From Massariosphaeria phaeospora (taxonomy: Eukaryota; Ascomycota; Dothideomycetes; Pleosporales): a stretch of DNA of 64,000 nt. Below are positions 32,794 to 44,047 of the stretch, piece after piece. Positions within the stretch are counted from its first letter, which is position 1; every line of letters starts with the position of its first letter. The position numbers and the translations under genes were made by a program. Location: NCBI GenBank assembly GCA_011032825.1, contig JAADJZ010000023.1, positions 496,001 to 560,000 of the forward strand, read 5' to 3'. The notes under the pieces are model-generated. The model searched no databases. It worked only from the letters and a program-made list of their open reading frames with translations, and had not been told where the DNA came from.

Positions 32794-33308
32794 TCCTTGG
32801 GTGATCATTTCATATTACGTTTCGTAAGAGATCAGCACGTCTGAGATATAGGCTCTCTGGTTTTTCATTTATTTCGCATAAGATTACTTGCAAGGGCGCT
32901 ATAGGTACACCTTAAATGGTCTCCAAAGATACAATGCGACGAGGACTGGGTCAATTGACATAAAAACACATTATAATGGGCTTTTAGAGACATTCCAGTG
33001 ACAGTTATATGTGATCGTGTGTCTGGAGTAGATGGCGAGAAAATCTACGAAGGTAAGTTCTGTGGGATGAATAGATCACGTGGATGTGGCGACAGAGGTT
33101 ACCGGAGTCGCGCCTGACAGCCAGCGGGCCTCGGCAACCAACGTGGCGAACCTAATAATAAACACGCTAGCGAATAGAACCTCCATAACGAATAGAACGT
33201 TTGCAATATTTCATGCATTTCCAACCTCTATGCCGTTCCTGATCAAGAATATTGGTGGCTAACACCCAACGCACCCTAAATCCTAGATACGCAGGAACTT
33301 TCTCTCAT
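32794..33308. other. Intergenic region, AT-rich
   Basis: No gene seen; convergent with the FAD-oxidase fragment. Confidence 0.5.
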
Positions 33309-33742
33309 CTAAAGCTTCGACAGCAAGAACCCATCATTTTGCAGCTTCTGAAACACGCCCTTGGGATCATACTTCTGCGCTATAGTCTTCAGCTTGGCAA
33401 TGTTGGCTGCAGGGTACGAGGCAAGCGGGCTCTGATCCCGCGTCGCATCATTCATGTATAGGAAAGGGAGATACGAGCCATTGGCCTTGCCGACAGTGGA
33501 GAATCTAGCGGCTGTCTCGATACCAACATTGCGGACTTGGTCGTCGTCGGATGCCTTTGTCCAGTCCATGACCGTGGTTCACCCTGCAGTTGATCAGAGA
33601 GACGGCGAGGGAGTGAATAAACAAATGAGGGACGATACGCACACATCTGGTCAATGCTCTCTAGACCCAGCGTATTTCCACCAGCTTTGTTACCGGCATC
33701 AATAGCAGACTTGGGGATGTGCTTCTCCTGTGGCAGAGCCTC
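33309..33742 (-). pseudogene. 3' fragment of an FAD-linked oxidoreductase (BBE domain)
   Basis: Two exon-like pieces: about 33742-33650, with IPKSAIDAGNKAGGNTLGL, and the terminal piece to 33309, with MDWTKASDDDQVRNVG, LPFLYMNDATRDQSPLASY and KYDPKGVFQKLQNDGFLLSKL split across its end. These match the C-terminal berberine-bridge-enzyme region of FAD-dependent oxidases (YDP-x-G-V-F-Q motif). Joining the two leaves a TGA at 33579-33581 in frame, and no N-terminal FAD-binding part is found upstream, where unrelated frames occur. The gene is 5' truncated and probably dead. It lies next to an EthD gene, a common partner in fungal redox gene clusters. Confidence 0.7.
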
Positions 33743-34212
33743 CTAAAGTGAACAGCAGTAGTTCTTTGAGAGCTGATTTCGACTCATACTCCGAAATTAT
33801 TGCCGCTGCATCATCTGCGACTATATCTAGCGATTTGACGAATTTTCTGATGAGGGCCGAGAGTTCTGGCGAGACTGCGGCGTCTATTGCATTAACGGGT
33901 ATACTCATGATGACTGCGACTACTTGAAACCACACGAGGACGAGGAGAAACACTGTGGGAATGTTTTCGATTTGACTTTGGTACTTAACGTTGCCCATGT
34001 GCGGCGTAGCCATCAGCCAGAGTTCCAAGCGACGTTGTCATGTGGTACAGTAGCATGGGTCCGATGCGCCCCATTCTATAAGCATGTAGACACTGCGTCA
34101 ATTTCGTCTTGTTTATGTAGTAAAAGTCGGTGGTACTGCAAAAAAGACCGTAAGTCCTTAACCAAGCCGCGCCGGTCATAAAGACCACTCAAGTAATGAT
34201 CTTCCCAATTGC
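33743..34212. other. Spacer between the FAD-oxidase fragment and the EthD gene
   Basis: A 109-residue minus-strand frame (33699-34028) has one hydrophobic helix (VFLLVLVWFQVVAVIMSI), but no family is recognised and it overlaps the oxidase exon. It may be remnant sequence. Confidence 0.4.
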
Positions 34213-34642
34213 CTACCAAGCATCCACCACCGTTCCTTCCGTATACGTCGGCCAGGCATCAGTGAAGTTCTTGATATCCTGTTTAAGTTCTTCAACGTCT
34301 CCTTTTCCTGCCTTTGCGATCTCCCAGTGCTCCTACAACCAAGTTATTAGTATCATGACCGATGTTTCAAAGGAGCGTGCAAACTCGACATAGGGGAGAG
34401 CATGGGGAGTAGACGAGCGGAGGCATGCCCACCTGGTCCTTCCACGTGCAGTTGAAGTAATAACTGTACTCCGATTCCCCCACGACTTTGACTACGTAGC
34501 CGTTGATCAACCCGAGTGGCCTCCACTTATCGATGGTTACGGGAATGTGCGATTTGGTGTAGTAGTCAATGTCGAAGCGGGCGGTGTCTTTGGCCTTGTA
34601 GAAGATAGTGAGCATGAAGCCTGGGCTTGGGGTGGACGACAT
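34213..34642 (-). CDS. EthD-domain protein
   Basis: Two exons, 34642-34433 and 34332-34213, phase 0 (100-bp intron); 109 residues. The EthD ferredoxin-like fold is seen in FMLTIFYKAKDTARFDIDYY, then a His in KSHIPVTIDKW, and in exon 2 EHWEIAKAGKGDVEELKQDI followed by NFTDAWPTYTEG. Such small dimeric proteins act in degradation or biosynthesis pathways, sometimes as decarboxylase or cyclase helpers; no precise reaction follows from sequence. The oxidase fragment and a zinc alcohol dehydrogenase are neighbours, but orientations differ, so they do not form a single unit. Confidence 0.85.
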
Positions 34643-36075
34643 TTCGGTGTTGGTACGAGATGAGGTGAGGTGGGAATGGAATGTAATGGATAAGGTGATG
34701 AGTGTGAGACTTGAGATGAAGGCGGTTGTCTAATATGAGAGTGAAGATGGTAAGGAGAGAGACATCGAAGTATTAATGTCCTGGGTGCGTAAAGACTAGT
34801 AGCATAATTGATTAGCGGAACTTGCACCTTCCCTCGGCCATTTCGCTCTTCGACCCCACTGACGGATTCCACTCCTTCAAATTCCACTGAATCATTGCGA
34901 TAACACGAGCATACCGTAGGAGGCCCTCCACTCCACACTTGCGGAGTTACCAACCTTGGAAGTGCTGTATCATGCACTGTAATCTGCCACCGCTTGCTGT
35001 GCTACATTTCACGTTTCTTAGTCATAATCTGCTGTAGCCATTTCCAGCTAAATGCATGCTCTGTGATGATTAGGGCGCTCGGATACCCCGCGCTCACCAT
35101 AGCCGAAATCATGGAACGATAAGAAAGGAGCCGGGGTTGTGCGGCTAGAGGCGACGATTGATGTTGAGCCAGATACAGATCAAGGGCTAATAAGTGAGCT
35201 TATACAGTTACTGCATGCGAGACGACGTACAGTACCCACCAATCTAACCAAAGAGAGTTTCCCATCATGGTAGCATAATCATGATTCACGGTATTTTTTC
35301 GGATACCTATGGTTGTATGGGCGTTAAAGTCGCAGGCTGCAGGAAGCGTCATCCCGAGTCTACTCCACACGCCCTGATAATCAAGATTCCCGAGTAGCGG
35401 TCCCGAGTCGCAACTACGTATGCGCATGCTGCATGTCGGTGATCTTACGAAAATGATAACGGGATAGCTGCAAAGTGGAGTTGGCGAAAGCTATAATGCT
35501 GATAAATGTTGATGAGACAAGATCTTGATCAAACAGCGAGCTAACAATTGGCTCTCGCTCGACGTGATATCGAAAAAGGATTTTGCCGGCTAGGCTGGAT
35601 ACGAAAACATGGTCGTTATTCATTTCGTGGATGATAGACGAGGCAGAAAGTTGGCCTATATTGACTTGTATAAAGTGTAGCACACTGAGCTTGATTGGAT
35701 GCGACTGATGGAGTGGCGTTTGGGTGGGAGCTGAGACTTGGCGGAACACCTGTAATACGGCTTGATTACTAACTTACCCGTACTTCCGGATAATCTCTAT
35801 CCGGGATGGAGATCATTCTATCCGACCCAGTCTCTCCATGCAGACCACTTCAGCTGGGTGCGGTGAGATGTTTCCATCTTCCGGTTGAAGACCCCAGGCG
35901 ACATAGTGGAGCATTGGTGGAGGAGCGCATGCGGGGATATTCCGGAATCCCGCATTATTCCGAGCTGAAATGTTGTATAAAGGTAGGCCTGGCCACTTAT
36001 GCGAAGTTAGAACCTATCGTCAGGTAACTGATTGAACCACGCCATCACGTCCTTCACTCTCAACACAGTCAAACC
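34643..36075. other. Divergent intergenic region (1.4 kb)
   Basis: Between the EthD gene (minus) and the alcohol dehydrogenase (plus). Short frames only. Confidence 0.5.
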
Positions 36076-37536
36076 ATGGCATCTGGGGACATTCCAAAGA
36101 CGATGAGGGCAGCGGTGCTCGTCAAGGTAATTGTCCCTCCTTGCTTAACCTATGCTTTTATCAGTGATCCAGTTGACATTCCGGTAGTTCCAAAGCAAGC
36201 CTGGGTATCAGGTCAAAGAAATCCCAGTTCCAGAGGTTGGACCAAACGATGTACTGATCAAAATTGGCGCTGCTGGGTACGTCCATACCCTTACTCATCC
36301 GTGTCGTCTTCTATCACCACTCATCATCCACTCATAATCCTCATATCGAATCGCTCTCTGCATGATCCGGGCGACGGCTGACTGCTTCTGCAACCTTAGC
36401 TTCTGCCACACAGACTACCAAGTTTGGGAGGGCGTATATGAATCTCCTCTCCCTCAGGTACCGTCCCACGAGCCCGTCGGTACCGTCGTTGCTGTGGGTA
36501 AAGACGCGATTGGTAAATGGAAGGTCGGGGATAGAGTTGGCGCATTGTTGCATCGTCACAAGGTATAGGATTGCGCCGGTTGAGTCGTACGATAGCTGAC
36601 AGCACCAGTGTGGACACTGCTTGCCCTGTGAAGTTACAAATGACGTTCGATTTTGCGAAAATGCAGACCTGGCCGGTTTGAAAGCCGATGGCGGAATGGC
36701 CGAGTAGTACGTAGCTTCAGTACGAACCGTATGGGTCGCACGCATTAACTTCATTCCTTGCCATTCAGCATGATCGGCGATGCGGACCAGACTTTACGGC
36801 TGCCGGATAGTGTTGACTTTGTGCAGGGGGCGCCGTTAATGTGTGCTGGGGTTCGTACCTCTTGCACTTGTTAATCGGCCTCGCGCTGACACTCCTAGAC
36901 AACGGTTTGGGCTGGCATCGAGGCGACCAAGGTCGCGCCTGGCGAGGTAAGTGATTTCTGTACAAATTGCGCAGGAGGTGCATGCTGATTTGGTACTCTT
37001 AGCCCATTGGGATCATCGGCATCGGCGGGCTTGGATCTCTGGCTGTGCAATTCGCCAAAGCGCTTGGTCACCCCGTGGTTGCTGTCGATAATCGTAACGA
37101 GGGTCGCGAGCTCGCGACTGCTCTTACCTTGAAGGCTGATCTCGTCGTTTCACCAGACGATCCAGACGTCATTTCTAAGATCAAGAAGTGGGCTGGAAAA
37201 GGTGGCCTCCCATCACTCGTAGGCTGTACCGATAATGTGGAGGTCAATAAATGGGCGATGAAGCTTCTTCGTCCGAAGGGTGGAGTTTTTGTACCGCTGG
37301 GTTTGCCTGTTGACGGGTTCAAAATACCGGCATTCGACTTGGTCTTTCAGCAGTCGACAGTCGTTGGCAGCTTGGTGAGCAATCGTGCTCAAGCGCAGGC
37401 GATGTTGGATTGTGTTGCGAAGCACGGAATTAGGAGCTGGATCACTGAGATCCCGTTGGAGAGGGCTCCAGAACTTCCCACGCTATATATGGATGCGCAC
37501 CTGAAGGGGAGGCTGGTTGTTAACATGGCCCTTTGA
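36076..37536 (+). CDS. Zinc-dependent alcohol dehydrogenase (MDR family)
   Basis: Seven exons: 36076-36126, 36200-36276, 36400-36562, 36609-36706, 36769-36850, 36899-36946, 37003-37536; 350 residues, all phases matching. Catalytic zinc ligands are C45 (FCHTD), H66-E67 (SHEPVG) and C155 (LMCAG). The structural zinc site is CGHCLPC (C98, C101, C104) plus C113. The NAD(P)-binding motif is GIGGLG (179-184). Yeast ADH-type enzymes oxidise primary alcohols or reduce aldehydes. The first intron has an AAG acceptor (36197-36199), less common but the only one that keeps the phase. It stops just before the degraded F-box copy begins. Confidence 0.9.
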
Positions 37537-37579
37537 GACAAGATGACGGATGGAAGATTAAAAAGACGCGAATTGCGTG

Positions 37580-38715
37580 TAGTTTGAGTAACAAGAGCGA
37601 AGGACGGTGGAGAATTTCTGTATTGTCGCATGTCAATCCAAGTCTGCAGTTTCCTTCGACTTCTGCCGGAGTTCCGATCCCGGCTGTTCGTACGTACATC
37701 AATATCATGGAAGCCCCACTAGCCGGTGCGCTGCTTGTTCTTGTCCCGAAACTCACGCATCTGGAAATCAACGTGGTGAGTCATTTGGTCAACCTTCAAG
37801 ATATGGCGCGCGCACAGAGCCCTCTCACTGCGCTTTTTGGTCTCGGTATAGATCCGGAAATGTTAGATCTCGCCACAGTACCAGGGCTGCGGAACATCAC
37901 TCACCTGACGTTCAGGGCGAAGGTCTTCGAGTGGGCTTGGACCGGGCTTCCCAAACTCATGTACCTTACGCTTGGTGAGGATACGGAAATCGCCATTCCA
38001 GCAGGCCATGGTCCGATGTTAGAATCGCGCAACACGGAGCTGGAGATTGGCTTATGGATCCATGATCTCAATGCCGCCAGCCTTAAGCTTACGAATCTGC
38101 CACGGTTCCTCCAGTGCCGTGCGAGAGTGGAAAACCTCTACATTCAACTCCACAATTGGAGGCTGACGGTTACCAACTCTGGCAGCTTCCACGAACTAGT
38201 TGAGTCTCTCAGCCCGCTAAAAACCTCTTTGCAAGCACTCAAAATTGGCGATTCCTAGGATGATGTCATCTACATTGACTTCATCGAACCGATTCAAAAC
38301 CTGTCGGAGTTCACCAAGCTGGCACATCTAGAGGTAACTTATGAAGCCCTGCTGAGTGACGATTACCCCGGTGTTGCGGCAGCTCCTATCAAAGAGCTTT
38401 TCCCGCCTTCGATCCGGCTTCTGGTGATCTGCAATCCAATGCTCAATGTTTTGGAGTGGCTCGGCGAGCTTCTTGCATCTAGAGCTTACCTTCCAGATCT
38501 GGAAATCGTCCTCTTGTGCTGTATGGGAAGAGAGAGAGCGAGGGGATAAATACGAGCACTTCATGTACAGGAAGCACATGTATCCCGCAGTCACGGACCT
38601 GGAAGACTCCGGGATTGAGATCATCGTTGAATTTGTCGGAGAATGGAACGAAGACTGGGATGACGAGAACTACGACCCGCTGGCGTTCGAGCTCTTCGAA
38701 CATCTCGAGCTATAG
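37580..38715 (+). pseudogene. Degenerate F-box/LRR-like gene (copy 3)
   Basis: Family similarity begins within about 45 bases of the alcohol dehydrogenase stop; the F-box is missing. The frame carries LVPKLTHLEINVV, LPKLMYLTLGED and ENLYIQLHNWRL, is stopped by TAG at 38256-38258 (after LKIGDS), and resumes in the same frame with IYIDFIEPIQNLSEFTKLAH and LFPPSIRLLVIC. A frameshift in a GA-rich run at about 38525-38545 changes frame before YEHFMYRKHMYPAV and the family's C-terminal WNEDWDDENYDPLAFELF. Three lesions make it non-functional. Confidence 0.78.
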
Positions 38716-38936
38716 TGGGAAAGTTCGCTGGAAATTTCGGTTCGAGAGTAGCTTGGCATAGCACGACGACGCTTTGTAGTTCTTCGGAGACTCCAGTGCA
38801 AAGGCATCTGCTAGCAACATTAAATAACTTAAGTTAACAAATTGAATCGGACAGTTCAAACACTTCCATAATAGATCCCATACTCCAAATCGCACATCTC
38901 AATAAGAAACCCCCGCATCCCAGTTAATGCCCCTCT
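38716..38936. other. Convergent intergenic region
   Basis: Only the 3' ends of two broken genes meet here. No gene seen. Confidence 0.5.
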
Positions 38937-41133
38937 CTAGATCCTTGCATTCGAGCTATTCAAGCGCTGAACCTCAGGCACGATGCTGTACTTCCACCCA
39001 AAGAAGTTAGCTTCCCCACCAGCCTTCATATCCGAGACTTTATCACATCCAGACACCAGTGTTCCCATATTCTTCGTGCATTCAGTCTCAGATGGCGACG
39101 TCGAGTTTCCAAGAGCTGTAATCGTAATCGTAACCATATCCGCCGTATCCTGCAAGTACTTCGAAGACGTCGAATTGCTAATCGTCATGTTGCCCAGCTG
39201 CGGGCAGAACTCTTCCGCAATGACCTTGGAAAGTTTATCGCTTGGGAGGCCGTGGCAGGTAATGGGTACGGTTGAGTTGCAGGTGGAGCGTTTGTGCTTC
39301 GAGGTTGGGTCGGCGCATGCTTCCGGTGAGTCTGGCTGTACCGGAGGGTCTTCGACGGCGTCTTTGTGGTTTTGCTCGGTTGCGCCGTTCCAGATCATTT
39401 TGATGCCCGGGGAACGCTCGTAGCTGGACTTGTCGCTCATGATGTAGTCTTTGATGGCCTGAACGCGGGCGTAGCCTTCGGGCTCTGGCGTGTCGCCTTC
39501 GACCCAAGGGGGCTTGTCGTAGGCCATGTATAGTGCGATCAGTCCTGCGACAGCTGGTGCAGCTAAACTTTTAATCAGCCATGCCTCCTATGAGACTCCA
39601 GGTAAACTCACCCATAGATGACCCGTAATACTCAAACTTAGCCTCGTTAACTTTGGTCTGAACTTCGACAGCATCGCCAGGTGCGTGCACTGTAAGCTTG
39701 GGTCCGCCTTGACTCAGTGGGTCCCTCGAACCATCCTTTTTCGCAGACCCGACGTTGATGACGGGAATCGTTTTACTCTCCATGGACATCGGTAGCAAGT
39801 CAACTTCTTCCCGGTCGGGATCTTCCATTTGCAGACTCCCACTGGCAAAGACCACAGGCACACCTTTTTCGTGGCACTCATGCAGAGTTTCCATCCACGC
39901 ATCCTCGAAGTCGGTTTTGCCCTCCGCTTCCATGTAGATCTTTGGTTCACTCATTGAACTGATAATCACGCTCTTTTTCTCTCGTCCCGGAGTTAAGATC
40001 CAGTCGTGTTGAATCTCTTCGAATGCCTCATGGCTATCCGAAGCGGTAACGGCCGACTTCACGGATATCAAATGAGCCTTCTTGGCTACTCCGTAAAGCT
40101 GTCCAGCAGCGATTGACGCAACGGCTGTGCCGTGAGAGTAGAAGTGTTCGTCTGTGTTATCCCACTGCTTGTTATCTTTTGACAATGCAGTTTGCAGATA
40201 GTCAATCTGACCAGCAGGGAACTCGCACTTCTTGTTTTTCTGGCGGTACGTTAGTTGATGATAAATAAGGGCTGCATGATTATACGTACGTTTGTAACTT
40301 CGCCTGCGACACCCCACTCGACGACGTATATGAATGTGTCCTTGCCTTCGTGGCTTTCTCTAACGAAGTGGGTGAGAGAGTCTATATCGTCTTTCTTCTC
40401 TCTGCGTGTGCAGTTAGTATTACTCGGAAAGTATATGCGGAGTTATACGAACTGTGGTTAGCTGATTCGGACCAAAGCTCTCGGGGCCTCTGGCTGCGCT
40501 TTCCAACTTAAATCCCCAGTTCTTTTATGCATTCTTGGAGCTACCAAATTAAATTGACGCGGGCTGTCTTCCAAAACCGATTTGACGCCTGGAAAGGCCT
40601 TCACTCTTCCAGAGCAGCGTCATCCAAGGCAAGTGCGCCCCATCCAGCTCGAAAGCTGTTGATGTGTTGACCCTCGTGAGTCACTTTTGACTCTAGGAAT
40701 TTGCGTGTCTCGATCATTTCGTCTTCGTCATAGCGGTTATTTGCCCATACGATGTAACGCTTAGGATCTGATCGTCGATGAAGGGCCGGTGTTGGTGTAT
40801 TTAATGCCACAAGACGTACTTGAGGATTTGCTTCGATGATGTTGACGATAGTCGGTGTGGTTAAGACCTTCCAGTACTGAACGCCGGGACCCTCGGTCAG
40901 TCCCTCGCGGACAACTGATCCCGTCTTTAACAGACTCTTGAGATACTGTTCTGTCTCCTGGACTTGGGGTCCATTACTGGGTTCGGTCGGGTAGACAAGG
41001 TACCAATCGGCGGCTTCTCGTGGAGCTATCGGGGCGGACCTGGATCGATCACAGAAGGACTGGAGAGATGGTGAGATACTGACATGGATAGCACGGCCTG
41101 CGAAGCTAGGAGGAGGGTATTGAGAAAGAACAT
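38937..41133 (-). pseudogene. Subtilisin-like (S8) protease with frameshift and stop
   Basis: Reconstructed exons: 41133-41084 (signal peptide, MFFLNTLLLASQAVLSM), 41039-40453, 40401-40290, 40239-39612, 39562-38937. The summed length is 2003 bases, one short of a multiple of three, agreeing with one missing base at about 40603 (after DDAALEE, where the I9-like propeptide should go on to VKAFPGVKSVLED). A TAA at 40458-40460 follows (probably from CAA). The catalytic His region is SHGTAVASIAAG and the Ser region GSSMAAP is restored by splicing 39563-39611. At the Asp motif position the sequence is VVEWGV, so the usual Asp appears to be replaced. Alternatively a 203-bp intron (40604-40402) could remove both lesions but would cut out what looks like propeptide coding sequence. 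Extracellular protease or pseudoenzyme by ancestry. Confidence 0.65.
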
Positions 41134-42327
41134 CGTGTATGAACTTTGTTTTTTGGATCTCACTACGGCGTCGAAGCCGTTCTTATAACTCATGTTTCGA
41201 CGCACATGAAAAGAACACGAGTACAAAAGCTCGAAGAAACGGACACATCACTCCAGCGCCATGACGGATCCTTCCATGAAGACAACACAGAGACCATTTG
41301 GCATCTTACATGGATACATGACGCCATCGCAACCGATCGTGATAACGGACATGGGGAATTAAACTGAAAACGAGGCGTTACAAAGACTAACATACTCTTC
41401 TGCGCGGCCATCGTCGTCGGGTTTTGGTTCAGAGGAAGATTGCATGTCGCATCAAAATTGGTAGGATGGGTCAATGACGTTCGAGTGAGACTTATCTTCG
41501 TACTGCCGTAGATGTGTCGTTTGCATGTTTGAGGCGGGGCCCGGAGCTTGGATATATGCCCATGCCAAACGCGTGGCATGACATATGTATGGCTCGACTA
41601 GAGCATCGATGTGCCGTCGGAAGCGATGTGATTGGTGGTAAGCTCCAGCGATTTCTCTGTGCCGCATTGCTTACCACATTGGAGCCTGTGCCGCCCCCTC
41701 TACTAGCCACGCAGGAACTCCATCGACTGTTGATACTTGCAGCAAAATTTCTCGATCTGGCAATACGAACTTCGATCCTCAAGCACGAAATGTACATGGC
41801 TTCTCGAGGACACGCCCGATCCGAATGAAACCAACTTGGCGCGCTGAAGATAATATCTCACGACCTGTTATGCACAGTCTACAATAGAGTGGAGATCAAG
41901 CATGCGCTAAGGATAATATTGACCAATTGCAGTACAGCTAGATAAGTGTAGAGTTGACAGTAAAGGCTTCGGGATGCTCGAAACGCTCCTGGAAGGAATA
42001 TGCAACTCAGCCGTAGAACCCTACGCAGTTGAAAATATTAAGCTTGATGGTACGTTGTGATTGAAGCGGAATAAGTATTTGTGAGAGACACGTCTCGGTC
42101 TCAGGATCCCGAATTCAGGGTTCTTGAGTAGAGGTCACGTGCACGGCGTCACCGCATCCATGTGATACTAGACCGAATCAAGTGTAAACCTCGAGATGCA
42201 TCGAAGATTAAATATATATGATAAATCTCGTGCCCTTGTGGTAATTGAATGCTATCAGCACACTGAAGTGCGAAAATGTGTAATTATTTGTATTATTGGC
42301 CTCTTGAAATTAAGTATCGCGCCGCCC
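41134..42327. other. Intergenic region (1.2 kb)
   Basis: Upstream of the subtilase and downstream of the beta-lactamase-like gene. Overlapping frames without domains; AT-rich near 42200-42320. No gene supported. Confidence 0.5.
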
Positions 42328-44047
42328 TCACCGTGCCTCTCTCTCCAGCACAATCTTGAAAGCCTTAGGCTCCAGACTCTTGGCCTTGCCATCTCCCGCT
42401 AATTGGAAACTAAAAGCATCAATGCCATACAATCCCCACGGCGGCCTCCCTACACCATACCACGTCGGACACGCAGAAAAGGGGCCCTTCAGATCGTATC
42501 CAAAGTCGATGCCGCTCACAGCCCGCCACGGCGACTCGCCCGGCGCTCCATTAGTGTTAGATGGGTACAGCCGGAAAGTTTCTGGCGAGGAACCGAGGAG
42601 TTCAATCATGTTCGTGGAATTGCTGATCCACTGCTCGACGCCAAGACCTGGTTTCCCGGGGGTCGTGGACAGGGTGACGGTCGAGTTGACGCCGTTGGTG
42701 GCGGTATATGTACCCGAGTATGCGGCCTCGGCTTCTTCGCGGGCGGCGTCTTCCAGAGCGGGGATCAGAATGTCGGCGACCAAGCCCGAAACACCATACG
42801 TGATGGAGTAGAATTCCGAGGCCGACAAGATGGTGACGCCGACGTTGAAGTCGGGGATCAAGATGAGGTTGGTGTCGTAGATGCCCAGGTTTCCGCCCTT
42901 GGTGTACAGGTCGACAACGCGGTTGTTCGCGGGGTCGAGGCTGGCGCGGTAGATCTCCCATGGCCGGCCGACGGCTCCGATGAGCGATGACGTGAAGGAT
43001 GTGGGTTTGAGCCATGCGCGGGTGGTGGCTTGAGGGAGGAGCTTCGAGGCTAGGATCGCGCGGCCGACCTTGCTCATATCGGTCGCGGAGGCGAACACGC
43101 CGCCCATGGCCGTGGCCGCCGAGAGGTCGATGTCCCACCCAGAGAATGTCTCATTGCCAACAAGGACTCCCCACGATGAATCGGGTGTGGTAGCAGCTGT
43201 GCGGTTGAGTCCGAGCGGCTCGATAATTATGGTCTTGAAGTTGTCATTCCAGGATGTTCCGGTGATGCTTTCGAGTACCAAGCCGAGGACAACAAAGGCG
43301 GCATTGCTGTAGCCGGGTGTCGTCTCTGATGCGTATGTGAAAGGGCGTTTGACGAGCTCGTCTAAGAACTCCTTCCGCGTGCATTGTGTGGCGTTGGCAA
43401 TGCAGAATGCCGCTTCTTCTTTGTCTAGTACTGGAAACACACCGGGGTACGCATCTGCCAGGCTACCACCTGCGATTGGGGCCAAGTCGTACACTAATCC
43501 ACGTTAGAACTGGAGTAGGACACACAAGCACGAACTGGAGAGTCGTACCGTCTGCAGGTACGCCCGCAATCTGGCCTGCCACTGCACCAACGGTGATCTC
43601 CTCCCACCCCGGTTTGCCGCTGAGTTCTGGTAGATGCTTGGTCACAAGGTCACTGAAGACTGCGATCCCAGCTTGTATCAGAAGCATGTAGACTGCGAAG
43701 ATCTTCGTGACGCTGCCCATTCGGTAGACGGCATCTCCATTGACCTCGGCCGCGCCAACTCCTTTGGTCAAGCTGGACCCGCGGTGGTGGTAGTCGAACA
43801 GGCTGCCCTCCTCGGCGGTGGAGAAGATCTGGATGCTGTACGTGTCTGCGTCGACGACGGGTCCGAACGGGCTGTTTCCTGTCGCGAATGCATCGTCGAG
43901 ACCGGCCTTTAGCTTTCCCAATGCGGCCTGGAGACTGGGCGAGCTCGACGGGTTCTTTGCTGGCGGAAAGACGGGACCGTAGATAGGACATAGACCTGCC
44001 GCGAGAGCGTGTCCAATAAACCAGACGAACGGCAGGACTTTGATCAT
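42328..44047 (-). CDS. Secreted serine beta-lactamase/transpeptidase-like protein
   Basis: Two exons, 44047-43549 and 43493-42328 (intron 43494-43548); 554 residues. Signal peptide in residues 1-17. The serine beta-lactamase fold motifs are present: S112-V-T-K115 (SxxK nucleophile), Y228-S-N230 (YxN) and a KTG-like box in LYTKGGNLG. The C-terminal about 160 residues form an additional beta-rich domain common in fungal members. These proteins are related to class C beta-lactamases and D-aminopeptidases. In fungi some act as hydrolases or thioesterase-like enzymes in secondary metabolism, but most are uncharacterised; a role in antibiotic breakdown is not implied. Complete and apparently functional. 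Confidence 0.87.

Noticed and set aside
33699..34028. Membrane-like 109-residue frame upstream of the FAD-oxidase fragment
   Set aside because: No family recognised, overlaps the oxidase exon, and its relation to the oxidase could not be shown.
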